Source of the DNA: Halalkalibacillus halophilus DSM 18494
GTDB taxonomy: Bacteria > Bacillota > Bacilli > Bacillales > Alkalibacillaceae
Length of the DNA stretch: 64,000 bases
NCBI RefSeq assembly: GCF_000423105.1
Contig: NZ_AUHI01000005.1
Coordinates: 124,001-188,000 of the forward strand
Direction of reading: 5' to 3'
Position numbers and translations under genes: made by a program. Below the pieces are notes generated by a model. That model worked only from the letters and a program-made list of their open reading frames with translations. It was not told the origin of the DNA and searched no databases. The first letter of the stretch is position 1, and each line of letters opens with the position of its first letter. Shown here one piece after another: positions 16,226 through 28,250 of the stretch.

Positions 16226-16642
16226 TTATTGCTTACTGTCAAGATATCCTTGAAGGATCATCACAGCAGCCATTTTATCAATCACCTTTTTGCGCTTTTT
16301 TCTACTTACATCTGCATCTAAAAGGACTTTTTCTGCTGCCATTGTAGTTAATCGTTCGTCCCACAACACTACTTCTACTTTAAATGTGTCTTTCAAATAA
16401 GCAGCAAAATCTTGTGAGGCTTCCCCACGAGGTCCTATTGTACCATTCATGTTCTTAGGTAAGCCAACAATTATAGTTGTAATTTCATAAGATTTAATAA
16501 TTTCATTTAATCGCTCAAAGGCAGTTGAATAATCAGATTCGTCCCATCTTATTGTCTCAATACCTTGAGCTGTAAATTGAAGTGCGTCTGAAACAGCTAC
16601 ACCAATTGTTTTTTCTCCAACATCTAATCCTAATGACTTCAT
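16226..16642 (-). CDS. ruvX: Putative Holliday-junction resolvase RuvX/YqgF
   Basis: A 138-aa RNase H-fold nuclease of the YqgF family, proposed to act on Holliday junctions and in 16S rRNA maturation. The first catalytic Asp is in [16 protein letters not shown] (residues 4-19), a glycine-rich [11 protein letters not shown] segment follows, and the acidic WDERLTT motif and a C-terminal Asp (KVIDKMAAV) complete the site. It overlaps the ireB stop by 1 nt, which suggests coupled translation. Confidence 0.93.
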   Translation of the reverse strand: MKSLGLDVGEKTIGVAVSDALQFTAQGIETIRWDESDYSTAFERLNEIIKSYEITTIIVGLPKNMNGTIGPRGEASQDFAAYLKDTFKVEVVLWDERLTTMAAEKVLLDADVSRKKRKKVIDKMAAVMILQGYLDSKQ

Positions 16643-16908
16643 TAAACTTCCTCTTTATTCGATTTTAAATAGTGTTTAACTACTTCTTCGATGATTTCGT
16701 CACGTTCTACTTTATTAATCAAATTACGAGCATCATTATGCCGAGGGATATATGCAGGATCACCAGACAACAAATAACCTACAATTTGATTAATTGGGTT
16801 GTACCCTTTTTCTTCTAGTGACTGATAAACACTTTGTAAGATCTCATTCACCTTTTGTTCTTCCGGATCTTCTGAGAATTGAAATTTCATCGTATGATCG
16901 TTACTCAT
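16642..16908 (-). CDS. yrzL: IreB family regulatory phosphoprotein YrzL
   Basis: An 88-aa protein of the IreB (formerly DUF965/UPF0297) family. The core [23 protein letters not shown] is nearly invariant in Firmicutes (seen as [14 protein letters not shown] and [13 protein letters not shown]). In Enterococcus faecalis IreB is a substrate of the IreK/IreP kinase-phosphatase pair and affects cephalosporin resistance. Two conserved threonines are known targets there; Thr6 here fits that position. The gene lies immediately downstream of alaS with a 48-nt gap. Confidence 0.92.
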   Translation of the reverse strand: MSNDHTMKFQFSEDPEEQKVNEILQSVYQSLEEKGYNPINQIVGYLLSGDPAYIPRHNDARNLINKVERDEIIEEVVKHYLKSNKEEV

Positions 16909-16956
16909 TTTATGATCCCCCTTAAGTGCACTCTGATTTTATTATAACCGCAAAAG

Positions 16957-19599
16957 CTAGGAAGATAAAACCATTTCGATATAATCTTTTGCTGACAGTA
17001 ATGCATCTTCCATTTTTTCTGGTTGCTTACCACCAGCTTGAGCCATATCAGGACGGCCTCCACCGCCTCCTCCACACTTAGTTGCAGCTTCTTTGATTAA
17101 ATTTCCAGCATGGAATCCTTGTTCCATTAAATCTTTTGTTACACCTGCAGCTAACTGAACCTTCCCATTCGATTCCATCGCTAGTAGGATAACTCCAGAA
17201 TTCATCTTCTGCTTTAACTCATCAACCATATTTCTTAAGGCATTCATATCACTAACTTGTACTTTTTCGGCAAGTAATGGTATGCCTCCAACTTCTTTCA
17301 CTTGGTCTAAAATATTAGCTGATTGTGCATTCGCAACTTTTGCCGATAAGGATTCATTTTCTTGTTTCAATGCTTTAAGTTCATCAAATAATACTTCTAT
17401 TCGACTTGGAACTTTCTCTGTACTTGTCTTTAATAATGCAGCTGCACTACCTAATAGTTCTTCTCTACCTTGGAAGTATTCATACGCACTTTTTCCAGTA
17501 TAAGCTTCTATTCTTCTTGTTCCTGCACCGATTCCGGTTTCGCTTGCAAGTTTAAACATGCCTATTTCTGCTGTATTTTGGACATGACAACCTCCACAAA
17601 GTTCAATACTGTAATCATCGATTGCTACTACTCTAACAATATTGTCATATTTTTCACCGAATAATGCCATTGCACCCATTTGCTTAGCATCTTCTAATTT
17701 TTGATGAGTGATCGAAACCTCTTTAGCAGACCAGATTTTTTCATTAACGATTTTTTCGATTTGCTCTAACTCTTCTTTCGTAACCGCATTAAAATGACTA
17801 AAGTCAAAGCGCAAGCGATCAGTTGCAACTAATGATCCAGCTTGGTTCACATGATCACCAATCACATCTTTTAACGCTTGGTGGAGTAAGTGAGTTGCCG
17901 TGTGGTTTTTTATAATTTGCTTTCTAGCTTCTGCGTTTACTACTGCTCGAACGTCTTGATGAAGAGAAAGTTCACCTTCTACTACTTCTACTTGGTGTAG
18001 ATGTTGACCATTTGGACCTTTTATTACTTGTTTGACTTGCAGTTTTCCTGTAGCTGATTCAATCGTGCCATCATCTGCAATCTGTCCACCACTCTCAGCA
18101 TAAAAAGGCGTACTATTTAATACAACTGTAGCTACTTCGCCAGCATTTACCTGTTCCACTTTCTGTTGATTGAGAACAAGAGCTGCAATGGAAGTTTCGC
18201 TATCAAGAATTTGATACCCAACAAATTCACTAGGTTCTGTAATGGATTGTAAAACTTCATCTTGCACTTGCATAGATCCTACGTCTTGTCTTGCTTGGCG
18301 CGCTCGATCACGTTGAGCTTTCATTTCGCGTTCAAACCCAACCTCATCAATCGTAAATCCTTCATTTTCAAGGTATTCTTCCGTTAGTTCTTTTGGAAAT
18401 CCATACGTATCATATAAAGTGAATACTTCTTCTCCTGGGAAAGTATTACTTCCTTTGTCTTTTTCAACCTTCATCACTTTCTCAAGGATTGCTAGACCTT
18501 CTTGTAAAGTCTCATGAAAACGTTCTTCTTCTTTTCTCACCACATCTTTTATAAACTCTTTCTTCTCTGTTACTTCTGGATAAAAATCATGCATAACAGA
18601 TGCAACTTCATCTACTAAATTATACAAAAAAGGTTTATTCAGATCTAAATCTTTAGCAAACCTAACAGCCCGGCGTAGCAGCCTTCTTAAAACATACCCT
18701 CTACCTTCATTCGAAGGAAGGGCCCCGTCCCCTATTGCAAAAGCGACCGTACGAACATGATCTGCTACTACTTTAAAAGCTGTGTCCTGACGTGCATCTT
18801 GTCCATATCTCTTTCCTGAAAGCTCTTCCGTTCGTTTAATAATTGGCAAAAATAAATCCGTTTCGAAGTTTGTTGGTGTGTCTTGGATGACTGAAACAAT
18901 TCTTTCTAAGCCCATACCAGTATCAATATTCTTCTTTGGTAAAGGAGTATACGTATCATCTGGGTTATGATTAAACTGTGAAAAAACTAAGTTCCATATC
19001 TCTAAATACCTTTCATTCTCTCCACCGGGGTATAATTCAGGATCTTGAGGATCATTTCCGTACTTCTCACCTCGGTCATAAAAGATCTCCGTATTTGGTC
19101 CACTTGGTCCCTCACCAATATCCCAGAAATTCTCTTCAATTCTTATAATTTGTTCTGGTTGAAGCCCCACTTTATCAATCCAAAGGGCATATGCTTCTTC
19201 ATCTTCTGGATGCACGGTAACAGCAAGAAGATTAGGATCGAATCCTATCCATTTTTCACTCGTTAGAAATTCCCATGCCCATAGCATTGCTTCTTCTTTA
19301 AAATACTCTCCTATTGAAAAGTTTCCAAGCATTTCAAAGAATGTATGGTGTCTTGCTGTAAAGCCTACATTTTCAATGTCATTTGTGCGAATGGATTTTT
19401 GAGCATTTACTATTCTTGGGTTGTTAGGGATGATTCTCCCATCGAAATACTTTTTAAGTGTTGCTACACCACTGTTGATCCATAATAATGTTGGGTCTTC
19501 CTGAGGTACTAACGACCGACTTGGTTCTATGTCGTGACCTTTTTCTTTAAAGAATTCTAAAAATAACTGCCTTACTTCTTGAGACTGCATCTTTTTCAT
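16957..19599 (-). CDS. alaS: Alanyl-tRNA synthetase
   Basis: An 880-aa class II synthetase that charges tRNA-Ala. The aminoacylation domain has [19 protein letters not shown] and the class II motifs around [17 protein letters not shown]. The editing domain carries the zinc-binding [11 protein letters not shown] and CGGCH motifs. The C-terminal Ala domain ends with the glycine-rich [16 protein letters not shown]. Full length for a bacterial AlaRS. It is preceded by a T-box leader, so expression should respond to uncharged tRNA-Ala. Confidence 0.97.
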   Translation of the reverse strand: MKKMQSQEVRQLFLEFFKEKGHDIEPSRSLVPQEDPTLLWINSGVATLKKYFDGRIIPNNPRIVNAQKSIRTNDIENVGFTARHHTFFEMLGNFSIGEYFKEEAMLWAWEFLTSEKWIGFDPNLLAVTVHPEDEEAYALWIDKVGLQPEQIIRIEENFWDIGEGPSGPNTEIFYDRGEKYGNDPQDPELYPGGENERYLEIWNLVFSQFNHNPDDTYTPLPKKNIDTGMGLERIVSVIQDTPTNFETDLFLPIIKRTEELSGKRYGQDARQDTAFKVVADHVRTVAFAIGDGALPSNEGRGYVLRRLLRRAVRFAKDLDLNKPFLYNLVDEVASVMHDFYPEVTEKKEFIKDVVRKEEERFHETLQEGLAILEKVMKVEKDKGSNTFPGEEVFTLYDTYGFPKELTEEYLENEGFTIDEVGFEREMKAQRDRARQARQDVGSMQVQDEVLQSITEPSEFVGYQILDSETSIAALVLNQQKVEQVNAGEVATVVLNSTPFYAESGGQIADDGTIESATGKLQVKQVIKGPNGQHLHQVEVVEGELSLHQDVRAVVNAEARKQIIKNHTATHLLHQALKDVIGDHVNQAGSLVATDRLRFDFSHFNAVTKEELEQIEKIVNEKIWSAKEVSITHQKLEDAKQMGAMALFGEKYDNIVRVVAIDDYSIELCGGCHVQNTAEIGMFKLASETGIGAGTRRIEAYTGKSAYEYFQGREELLGSAAALLKTSTEKVPSRIEVLFDELKALKQENESLSAKVANAQSANILDQVKEVGGIPLLAEKVQVSDMNALRNMVDELKQKMNSGVILLAMESNGKVQLAAGVTKDLMEQGFHAGNLIKEAATKCGGGGGGRPDMAQAGGKQPEKMEDALLSAKDYIEMVLSS

Positions 19600-19671
19600 T
19601 TATAATTCCTCCAGGTTAATATTTTATATAATCGAATCACTACACAACAGTTAAAGAATCTGTAATAAAAG

Positions 19672-19909
19672 TTAAAAAATCGCCCCTACAATTGAATGTA
19701 GGGACGACTTCACCGCGGTACCACCCTGATTATAAGTCAGCATTAGACTTATCTCCTTACACCTTAACGCGGCAAAACGGCGGGGATTAGCCGCACTCCT
19801 GACTAGCTTCAATAGTGTCTTACTTTGTACTTCTCTCAGCTAATGAAGCACTTCTCTTTAAGCAGACGACTATTTACTCGTGTCACTCTTCGTATTAATT
19901 GATCTTCTA
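19672..19909 (-). ncRNA. T-box riboswitch of alaS
   Basis: The minus-strand leader carries the invariant T-box sequence AGGGTGGTACCGCG (19727-19714), then a terminator whose 3' arm and T tract are at 19690-19672 (GTCCCTACA... pairing with TGTAGGGGCGATTTTTT). An alanine codon GCU at 19807-19805 sits in a GAAGCUA context on the 3' side of stem I, the usual specifier position. Stem I also has the AGAGAAGU and GCUGAGAG elements. Uncharged tRNA-Ala should stabilise the antiterminator and let alaS be transcribed. Confidence 0.95.
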
Positions 19910-19914
19910 ATAAA

Positions 19915-19943
19915 AGTATAAGTAACCATGTAAAATGTGTCAA
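19915..19943 (-). promoter_or_regulatory. alaS promoter
   Basis: TTGACA (19943-19938), a 17-nt spacer, then TATACT (19920-19915): a near-perfect sigma-A promoter that places the start at about 19908, at the head of the T-box leader. Confidence 0.9.
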
Positions 19944-19959
19944 TTATTATTATGCTCAT

Positions 19960-22254
19960 TTACATAAAGTCATAAGGCGACAAATTTTCTTCATCTTCGT
20001 CTTCTTCACCATTGTCTAAGCTTTTATTTGAAGTACCCATCATTGATTGAATCCGCTCAACAAGGGTGGAATTTCGATCATACGCATTTTTCTTCTGCAT
20101 ACCTTCTAAAAAAACATCATATTCTCCACAGATAATTAATGACGACTTCCCTCTAGTGACGGCTGTATAAATTAAATTCTTTACCAGCATTCGTTTAAAC
20201 GACCTCACAATCGGAACAATTACTATTGGGAATTCACTTCCTTGTGATTTATGAATCGAAATAGCATAAGCTAGCATAATCTGATTAAAATCATTCTTCG
20301 TATAAGATACTTCCATACCATCAAAATTAATAATCAGTTCGTCTTTCTTTGATTCTGATTCCTTTGCTTTTTTAATTGCTACAATTTCTCCAATATCACC
20401 GTTAAATACATCTTTCTCGGGTTGGTTTACCAATTGTATAACTTTATCGCCTGTACGATAAATATAATCAAAATGCTGCAGTTCTCGTTTCCCCTTTTTT
20501 TCTGGGTTGAACAGATTTTGCAGTGTTTCATTTAGTTTATGGATCCCTACATTTGTTTTATACATTGGTGCTAAAACTTGTATATCACGAGGACTATAAC
20601 CTTTTTCCATCGCTTTAGTTACGATTTTTTCGATAGTTTGTAAAGCATGATCTGTAGTGGTTTCAAAGAAATTAAAGTCGGCTTTTTTTCCTACAGAACT
20701 CTCTGGAAGTTGATCATGTTTAATATCATGAGCAAGTTTAACAATATATGAATCTTGTTTCTGTCTATAAATTTCAGTGAGTTGGCATATTGGTACAGAA
20801 TTACTTATTAATAGGTCAGCTAGCACCTGGCCAGGACCCACAGAAGGTAGCTGGTCTTCATCTCCAACGAATATAACTTTCATCCCACTTGGAATTGCTT
20901 TTAATAAGCTGTTCGCAAGCCAAATATCTACCATCGAAAATTCATCTACAATCAAAAGTTTGCCCTTCAGTTGATTACTACTATTATATTCGAACTCGCT
21001 TTCTCCTGACCATCCAAGTAAACTATGAATGGTTTTTGCTTTTAACCCAGTGGAATCTGTTAAACGTTTAGCGGCTCTTCCAGTAGGTGCTGCTAACACA
21101 AAGTCAGAATTATGTTTTGTCTTGCCTTTTTGTATCAAGGCTTCGTAACAATGAATAATCCCTTTAATCACTGTAGTTTTACCTGTACCAGGACCACCCG
21201 TAAGAATCATAACTTGATGTTCAAGTGCCTTCTTAACTGCTTCATATTGTTCGCTACCATAAGCAATTCCTTCTTGTTCTTCTATTTCACCGATTAACTG
21301 CATTAATTCACTCTCGTCATAAAAGGAGTCTTCTTTTGTCTCAAGTACTCGGGTTAGCTGAGAAGCTACACCTTCTTCTGCAAAGAACAACTGTGGTAGA
21401 TAGGTTCGATTTCCTTCTTTTACTATTACTTCTTCTTTTAATAAAGCTTGTAAATGTTCTTCGAATGACTGTTGATTTTCTATTGGATGACCTTTATGTA
21501 GTAACACATTTAATTGCTGCATTAAATAATCATCATCTACGTAAACATGTCCATTCATAGACTCCATTTCTAGCACATGTAAAACTCCGGCCTGAACACG
21601 CGTTGGGTGATCATCTTTAATTCCCATTTGTGCTGCAATTTCGTCTGCTCTTTGAAAGCCAAACCCTTCAATATCAAAGACAAATTGATACGGATTTTCA
21701 TTCAATTGAGTAATGGTGCTTTCCTGATATGCTTTATAAATTTTCTGTGCCAATTGGAGGCCAACCCCGTACTTGGCTAACTCAATAGTAACTTGGTCGA
21801 ATCCTTGATTCACACGTAGATCCGCAATAAATTGCTTCTTCAAATCTGGCTTTAGTCCACTTACTTGATCAAGTAATGACTCATCCCGTAGAATTTGGTC
21901 AACAGCTGAAAGGCCGAAATGGTTCACAATTTTCTCTGCCGTCTTTTCCCCTACGCCATAAAAGAGGTCACTAGATAAATACTTTATTAAACTTTCCTCC
22001 GTTTTAGGAAGTTCCTTTTCATATGTGAAAACATTCAACTGCTCACCAAATTTAGGATGTTGTTGTAACACCCCATAAAAAATATAATCATTCCCATGTG
22101 TTAACGGCGGGAAATGACCTTTGATTACCAATTCTTCTTCATCAAACTCTAGATTAGTATCCTCCACGATCACAGAAGCAATTGAAAATTGACTTTCCGC
22201 TTTATGAAAGATCATATGGCTTAGTTGTGCTTTCACATAATTTTGCTCCTGCAT
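19960..22254 (-). CDS. recD2: ATP-dependent DNA helicase RecD2
   Basis: A RecD2-type SF1 5'-3' helicase of about 764 aa. RecD2 proteins work without RecBC and have roles in replication-fork and repair processes. The long N-terminal region contains helix-hairpin-helix-like segments (GVGEKTAEKIVNHFG near 102-116). Walker A GGPGTGKTT is at about residues 353-361, Walker B LIVDEFSMVD follows, and the C-terminal motifs AYAISIHKSQGSEFP and YTAVTRGK are intact. A TTG at 22260 is 4 nt from AAGGAG and an ATG at 22254 is 10 nt away; I use the ATG. It follows the TPR gene yrrB closely. Confidence 0.94.
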   Translation of the reverse strand: MQEQNYVKAQLSHMIFHKAESQFSIASVIVEDTNLEFDEEELVIKGHFPPLTHGNDYIFYGVLQQHPKFGEQLNVFTYEKELPKTEESLIKYLSSDLFYGVGEKTAEKIVNHFGLSAVDQILRDESLLDQVSGLKPDLKKQFIADLRVNQGFDQVTIELAKYGVGLQLAQKIYKAYQESTITQLNENPYQFVFDIEGFGFQRADEIAAQMGIKDDHPTRVQAGVLHVLEMESMNGHVYVDDDYLMQQLNVLLHKGHPIENQQSFEEHLQALLKEEVIVKEGNRTYLPQLFFAEEGVASQLTRVLETKEDSFYDESELMQLIGEIEEQEGIAYGSEQYEAVKKALEHQVMILTGGPGTGKTTVIKGIIHCYEALIQKGKTKHNSDFVLAAPTGRAAKRLTDSTGLKAKTIHSLLGWSGESEFEYNSSNQLKGKLLIVDEFSMVDIWLANSLLKAIPSGMKVIFVGDEDQLPSVGPGQVLADLLISNSVPICQLTEIYRQKQDSYIVKLAHDIKHDQLPESSVGKKADFNFFETTTDHALQTIEKIVTKAMEKGYSPRDIQVLAPMYKTNVGIHKLNETLQNLFNPEKKGKRELQHFDYIYRTGDKVIQLVNQPEKDVFNGDIGEIVAIKKAKESESKKDELIINFDGMEVSYTKNDFNQIMLAYAISIHKSQGSEFPIVIVPIVRSFKRMLVKNLIYTAVTRGKSSLIICGEYDVFLEGMQKKNAYDRNSTLVERIQSMMGTSNKSLDNGEEDEDEENLSPYDFM

Positions 22255-22269
22255 GATCAAGATACTCCT

Positions 22270-22935
22270 TTAGTCTTCTTCGTTCAATGCCTCTTCCACT
22301 TGTTTCTTCCCGTTTCCTGCTAATAAGTGGTCAGGTTGGATGCGAAGCGCTTCATTAAACTGTAGTAACGCTTTTTCTGCTTGTTCCAAATACAAATAAC
22401 AAACTCCTTTATTATAGTAAGCATCTGGGTGTTCGTGATCTAATTTTAACACATGGTCCATTTGTTGAAGAGCATTTTCAATTTCTTTTGCAAAAGCAAG
22501 TGTAAGTCCATATTGAAACTGCACATCTACATCTTCTGGGCTCATTTCACTTGCGCGCTGCATATAGGGCATAGCTAGTTTAGGCATTTCTTGATTTAAT
22601 AAAGATAGACCAAGCATAAAATATAAATCCGCTTCATCTAATCCTTGTTTCATTGCGGTTTGAAAGTGTTTCGTTGCTTCTTTGTATTGTTCTTGTTCAA
22701 AATATAAATTTCCTAAGCCATAATAAGCTGCCGGAATTTTCTCTTCTAGTGAAGTGGCCTTATCAAAAAAAGTTTTCGCACGGTCAAATTCCTTGATGTG
22801 AACAAGTAAGTTGGCAAAGTTAATATATCCAACAGGATCTTTCGGATTAGCCTCAATATAATCATTAAAAGCCTGCGCTGCTTCTTCCATATTACCGTTT
22901 TGCATATGTTCAATGCCTTTTGTTAATTCACTCAT
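22270..22935 (-). CDS. yrrB: Tetratricopeptide-repeat protein YrrB
   Basis: A 221-aa protein made almost only of TPR units of 34 residues (for example DPVGYINFANLLVHIKEFDRA, AYYGLGNLYFEQEQYKEA and AYYNKGVCYLYLEQAEKAL). No signal peptide or membrane helix is visible. TPRs mediate protein binding; the partner is unknown, but the gene is fixed between mnmA and recD2 in Bacillaceae. The ATG at 22935 has GAGGG at 8 nt; an in-frame ATG 15 nt upstream lacks a site. Confidence 0.9.
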   Translation of the reverse strand: MSELTKGIEHMQNGNMEEAAQAFNDYIEANPKDPVGYINFANLLVHIKEFDRAKTFFDKATSLEEKIPAAYYGLGNLYFEQEQYKEATKHFQTAMKQGLDEADLYFMLGLSLLNQEMPKLAMPYMQRASEMSPEDVDVQFQYGLTLAFAKEIENALQQMDHVLKLDHEHPDAYYNKGVCYLYLEQAEKALLQFNEALRIQPDHLLAGNGKKQVEEALNEED

Positions 22936-23005
22936 TATAAAATCCCTCATTTCTATGTAGTAAAATAAAAGCCACCACTTTTATGTGCTGACTTTTATTG
23001 CTTCC

Positions 23006-25281
<2,276 letters not shown>

Positions 25282-25305
25282 TTTATCACCTACTTAACTG
25301 GATGC

Positions 25306-25725
25306 TTAAATGTAAAACATGTGTTCCTCTTGATAATCACCTTTTTCATATTCAGCTAAATCTTGAAGGGAGGTAGTTTCAAGTACATCTTTAACAGCAT
25401 CACGAATTCTCTTCCATAATTCTCTTTTAGCAGGCTCTTCATCATCCATTTCTTCTACCGGTCGAATAGGGCCTTCTAATGTGCGGATGATATCTGCTGC
25501 TGTGATCAGTTTAGGTTCTTTCGTTAAAAGATACCCACCTTTGGCACCTCGAACACTTTTAACTAACCCTTCATTTCGAAGAGGAGCGATTAATTGTTCT
25601 AAATAATGTTCTGATAGGTTATATTCGTTTGCAATTGCTTTTAATGGTAATGGTTTCTCACCATAATTTTTAGCCAAAGCAATCATAATAGTTAATCCAT
25701 AGCGACCTTTAGTCGAGATTTTCAC
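25306..25725 (-). CDS. cymR: Rrf2-family cysteine metabolism repressor CymR
   Basis: A 139-aa winged-helix regulator of the Rrf2 family, starting MKISTKGRYGLTIMIALAK. The segments LSEHYLEQLIAPLRNEGLV and VRGAKGGYLL are the DNA-binding helix and wing. It ends MFYI, as B. subtilis CymR does. CymR represses cysteine and sulfur uptake genes together with CysK. It has no iron-sulfur cysteine triad, unlike IscR. The GTG start has GGAGG about 7 nt upstream. First gene of the cymR-yrvO-mnmA-yrrB-recD2 run. Confidence 0.94.
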   Translation of the reverse strand: MKISTKGRYGLTIMIALAKNYGEKPLPLKAIANEYNLSEHYLEQLIAPLRNEGLVKSVRGAKGGYLLTKEPKLITAADIIRTLEGPIRPVEEMDDEEPAKRELWKRIRDAVKDVLETTSLQDLAEYEKGDYQEEHMFYI

Positions 25726-25756
25726 ACATGGCCCTCCTTACTGTTTCCTCTATTCC

Positions 25757-25765
25757 ATTATAACA
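25757..25765 (-). promoter_or_regulatory. Extended -10 promoter of cymR
   Basis: TGTTATAAT on the minus strand (25765-25757) is a perfect extended -10 element about 32 nt before the GTG start. I see no good -35. Confidence 0.55.
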
Positions 25766-25863
25766 TGAGCAAATAAGCCATGTTTCGTTTTAAGAGACGT
25801 CATTTATCAAAAAACCACATGTGATTATAGCACATTTAATACGGTTGTGCATGCGGGATGCAC

Positions 25864-27156
25864 TTACTTCTTTTTGCGCATGTCTTGCTTCAGTTTATTT
25901 AACTTTTCATGAACTTGAGCTAGCTTTTTTTCTTCTCCAATTTCCTTTGGGTCATAATAGGAAGCTTGCTGAAGTGCTTTTGGTAAATACTCTTGGTAGA
26001 CCCAACCACGCTCATCATTGTGTGGATATTTATACGTTTCTCCATGACCTAATTCTTTCGCCCCTTGATAATGTGTATCTTTAAGGTGGTCAGGTATATC
26101 ACTAGTAACCCCTTTTTGAACGTGTTTTATCGCTTTATCCAAAGCTTTATATGCAGTATTCGATTTGGGAGATAAGCATAGTTCTATTGTTGTAACCGAT
26201 AATGGTAACCTTGCTTCTGGCATGCCTAATCTTTCAACCGCTTCAATAGCTGAAAGTACCCTTGCTCCTGCCTGAGGATTAGCTAAACCAACATCCTCAT
26301 ATGCGATAGCTAATAATCTTCTCGTAATCGATTCAAGATCTCCACCTTCTAATAACCTTGCTAAATAATGAAGAGATGCATCTACATCACTTCCTCTGAC
26401 GCTTTTATGAAAGCTTGAAAGTAGATTAAAATAAATATCACCCTTTTTATCATGAGTGAATCCTTTATTTTTTAAACAATATTCCACTGTTTCATCTGTT
26501 ATTTGATAGACTCCATCCTCATCTTCTAACGAAGCGAATACAATATCTTCAAGCAGAGTTAAGGCAGTTCGAGCATCGCCAGTAATCGAAGAAATTTTCT
26601 CTAAGTGCACATCCTGAATGTTTATAGATAAGTCGCCTAGACCTTTTTCGTCATCCTTAAGAGCTCTTAGCAATAAAGAAAGAATATCATTTTTACCTAG
26701 TGGAGACAGTTGTTTGATTTGTCCACACCTAGAACGAATTGCGTTATTCACACTATGAAAAGGGTTTTCTGTAGTTGCCCCAATCAACGTAATAACTCCT
26801 TCTTCCAATGCCTTTAACAAATAATCCTGCTGACTCTTATTAAATCTGTGGATTTCATCAATAAATAATACGGCATTATTAGACATTCTAGCCTTCGCTA
26901 TAATTTCTTCGACATCTTTTTTACTAGCTGTCGTTGCATTGATAGCATAGAATTCCATATTGGTAGAACCAGCTATAGCAAAAGCTAATGAGGTCTTCCC
27001 TGTTCCAGGCTCGCCATATAAAAGCATAGAAGGAACATGTCCTTTTTCAATCATTCTATATAATGGTTGGTCTTTTCCTATTAAATCTTGTTGACCAACT
27101 ACTTCATCAATAATTTCTGGTCGCATACGATATGCTAAGGGTTCTTTATATAACAT
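25864..27156 (-). CDS. rarA: Replication-associated recombination protein RarA (MgsA)
   Basis: A 430-aa AAA+ ATPase related to clamp-loader and RuvB proteins that acts at stalled forks. Walker A YGEPGTGKTS is at 47-56, Walker [16 protein letters not shown] follows, then sensor GATTENPF and the arginine-finger region. The C-terminal tetramerisation domain (DVGLANPQAGARV to YQEYLPKAL) is full length. Upstream lies the divergent rsfA gene. In B. subtilis the gene (yrvN) is separated from aspS by yrvM, which I do not find here. Confidence 0.95.
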   Translation of the reverse strand: MLYKEPLAYRMRPEIIDEVVGQQDLIGKDQPLYRMIEKGHVPSMLLYGEPGTGKTSLAFAIAGSTNMEFYAINATTASKKDVEEIIAKARMSNNAVLFIDEIHRFNKSQQDYLLKALEEGVITLIGATTENPFHSVNNAIRSRCGQIKQLSPLGKNDILSLLLRALKDDEKGLGDLSINIQDVHLEKISSITGDARTALTLLEDIVFASLEDEDGVYQITDETVEYCLKNKGFTHDKKGDIYFNLLSSFHKSVRGSDVDASLHYLARLLEGGDLESITRRLLAIAYEDVGLANPQAGARVLSAIEAVERLGMPEARLPLSVTTIELCLSPKSNTAYKALDKAIKHVQKGVTSDIPDHLKDTHYQGAKELGHGETYKYPHNDERGWVYQEYLPKALQQASYYDPKEIGEEKKLAQVHEKLNKLKQDMRKKK

Positions 27157-27242
27157 GAACTTTCACCTACTTCATTTCATACATTCTTACTTATTTTACT
27201 ATAAGATAGCGAGATCTGACGAATATTCACCATTGAAAGTAT

Positions 27243-27272
27243 GTATATTATGAAAATCTCTTGCACATGATA
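27243..27272 (+). promoter_or_regulatory. Candidate forespore (sigma-G/F-like) promoter of rsfA
   Basis: GTATA (27243-27247), an 18-nt spacer and CATGATA (27266-27272) resemble the sigma-G consensus GHATR, 17-18 nt, CATWHTA with one mismatch. RsfA of B. subtilis is made in the forespore, which makes the match plausible. It is weak evidence alone. Confidence 0.35.
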
Positions 27273-27309
27273 GAAACAAGATACTATTAAATAGAGAGGA
27301 ATGACCACA

Positions 27310-27933
27310 ATGGTAAAAGTTAGACAAGATGCTTGGTCACACGAAGATGATTTACTTTTAGCAGAAACAGTATTGAGACATATCAGGGAAGGAAGCACGC
27401 AATTAACTGCATTTGAGGAGGTTGGAGATCAACTTAATAGAACTGCAGCTGCATGTGGTTTTAGATGGAATGCTGAAGTAAGACAAAACTATGAAAAAGC
27501 AGTAGATTTAGCTAAAAGACAACGAAAGACTTACAAAAAAGCGAATGCAGACAAAAAATCTAATAAACCAAAAGAAATGAATATATTAAACAAGGAACAG
27601 AGTCACTCTAAGCCAATAAACATAAAAATAGATGAAATGATTAAACAATTGGAACTTTTGAAAGCTTCTGATGTGTTAAATCAATCTTCTGAAAAACAAC
27701 TTCGTGAACTACAAGAAGATAATAAGTTACTAAGAGAAGAGAATCAAAGATTACAAAAGAAAAATGAGCGATTACAGGATTCGTATGAACAATTACAACA
27801 AGACTATCAACTTTTTATTAATATGATGGAACGTGCTAGGAAAATGATGCTTTTTGATGAAAAAGAAGAAGAACTTCACTCTCCAGCTTTTAAAATGGAG
27901 AAAAACGGTAACCTTGAACAATTAGCTAAATAG
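27310..27933 (+). CDS. rsfA: RsfA-family prespore-specific transcription factor
   Basis: A 207-aa protein with an N-terminal Myb/SANT-like domain ([22 protein letters not shown] to [11 protein letters not shown]) and a C-terminal coiled coil (about residues 115-175, [16 protein letters not shown]). This is the RsfA/YlbO family; RsfA in B. subtilis modulates sigma-F-dependent genes in the forespore. The ATG at 27310 has GAGG at about 10 nt, while the ATG at 27301 is too close. It reads against all surrounding genes, between rarA and a 6S RNA gene. Which paralogue it represents cannot be decided from sequence alone. Confidence 0.85.
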   Translation: MVKVRQDAWSHEDDLLLAETVLRHIREGSTQLTAFEEVGDQLNRTAAACGFRWNAEVRQNYEKAVDLAKRQRKTYKKANADKKSNKPKEMNILNKEQSHSKPINIKIDEMIKQLELLKASDVLNQSSEKQLRELQEDNKLLREENQRLQKKNERLQDSYEQLQQDYQLFINMMERARKMMLFDEKEEELHSPAFKMEKNGNLEQLAK

Positions 27934-27948
27934 CAATCAGATCAAAAT

Positions 27949-27979
27949 AAAAGCTACTTCAACTTTGAAGTAGCTTTTT
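27949..27979. terminator. Bidirectional terminator shared by rsfA and 6S RNA
   Basis: A perfect inverted repeat with 14-bp arms (27949-27962 and 27965-27978) has a T tract on both strands. It closes rsfA on the plus strand and the 6S RNA transcript on the minus strand. Confidence 0.9.
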
Positions 27980-27994
27980 AATGACTTTATGTAT

Positions 27995-28175
27995 TAATCC
28001 CAATTGTGCCGTTCATCCTTGTGGTTTTGAACCCGCTCAAGGCAGGTGGGTGTCCTGTTCCATGTACTGTTGTAAGTCCTATAAAAGGCATTTACGCACC
28101 ATGGAAACGTTGGACTCCCAAAGATATAAGTGTTCGGTCAAAACATATTCGGATGAGACGAACACATTAGGATTA
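27995..28175 (-). ncRNA. ssrS: 6S RNA (BsrA-type)
   Basis: About 181 nt between aspS and rarA, the place where B. subtilis has bsrA. The minus-strand RNA closes on itself: its 5' end (TAATCCTAATGTG) pairs with its 3' end (CACAATTGGGATTA) with one bulge. The stem then continues with CGT.TCATCC pairing with GGATGAACG. Inside lies an open central region whose 3' side holds a TTGA...TCAA hairpin, then a long apical arm. This is the promoter-mimic architecture by which 6S RNA traps sigma-A RNA polymerase. A TATAAA -10-like element lies just upstream, and a cysteine-rich plus-strand frame here (27981-28199) is spurious. Confidence 0.82.
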
Positions 28176-28250
28176 GTTATTTATATTGTAATTGAATAAT
28201 AGCATATATGATCTCGCTATTCAAGCTAAATCACCTTACAAATTCTACAA

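Noticed and set aside
25301..25740. IscR rather than CymR
   Set aside because: No three-cysteine cluster motif; the start, the MFYI end and the neighbours fit CymR.
27981..28199. 72-aa cysteine-rich plus-strand frame between rsfA and aspS
   Set aside because: It has no ribosome site and coincides with the 6S RNA gene on the minus strand; the Cys-rich look comes from paired RNA sequence.
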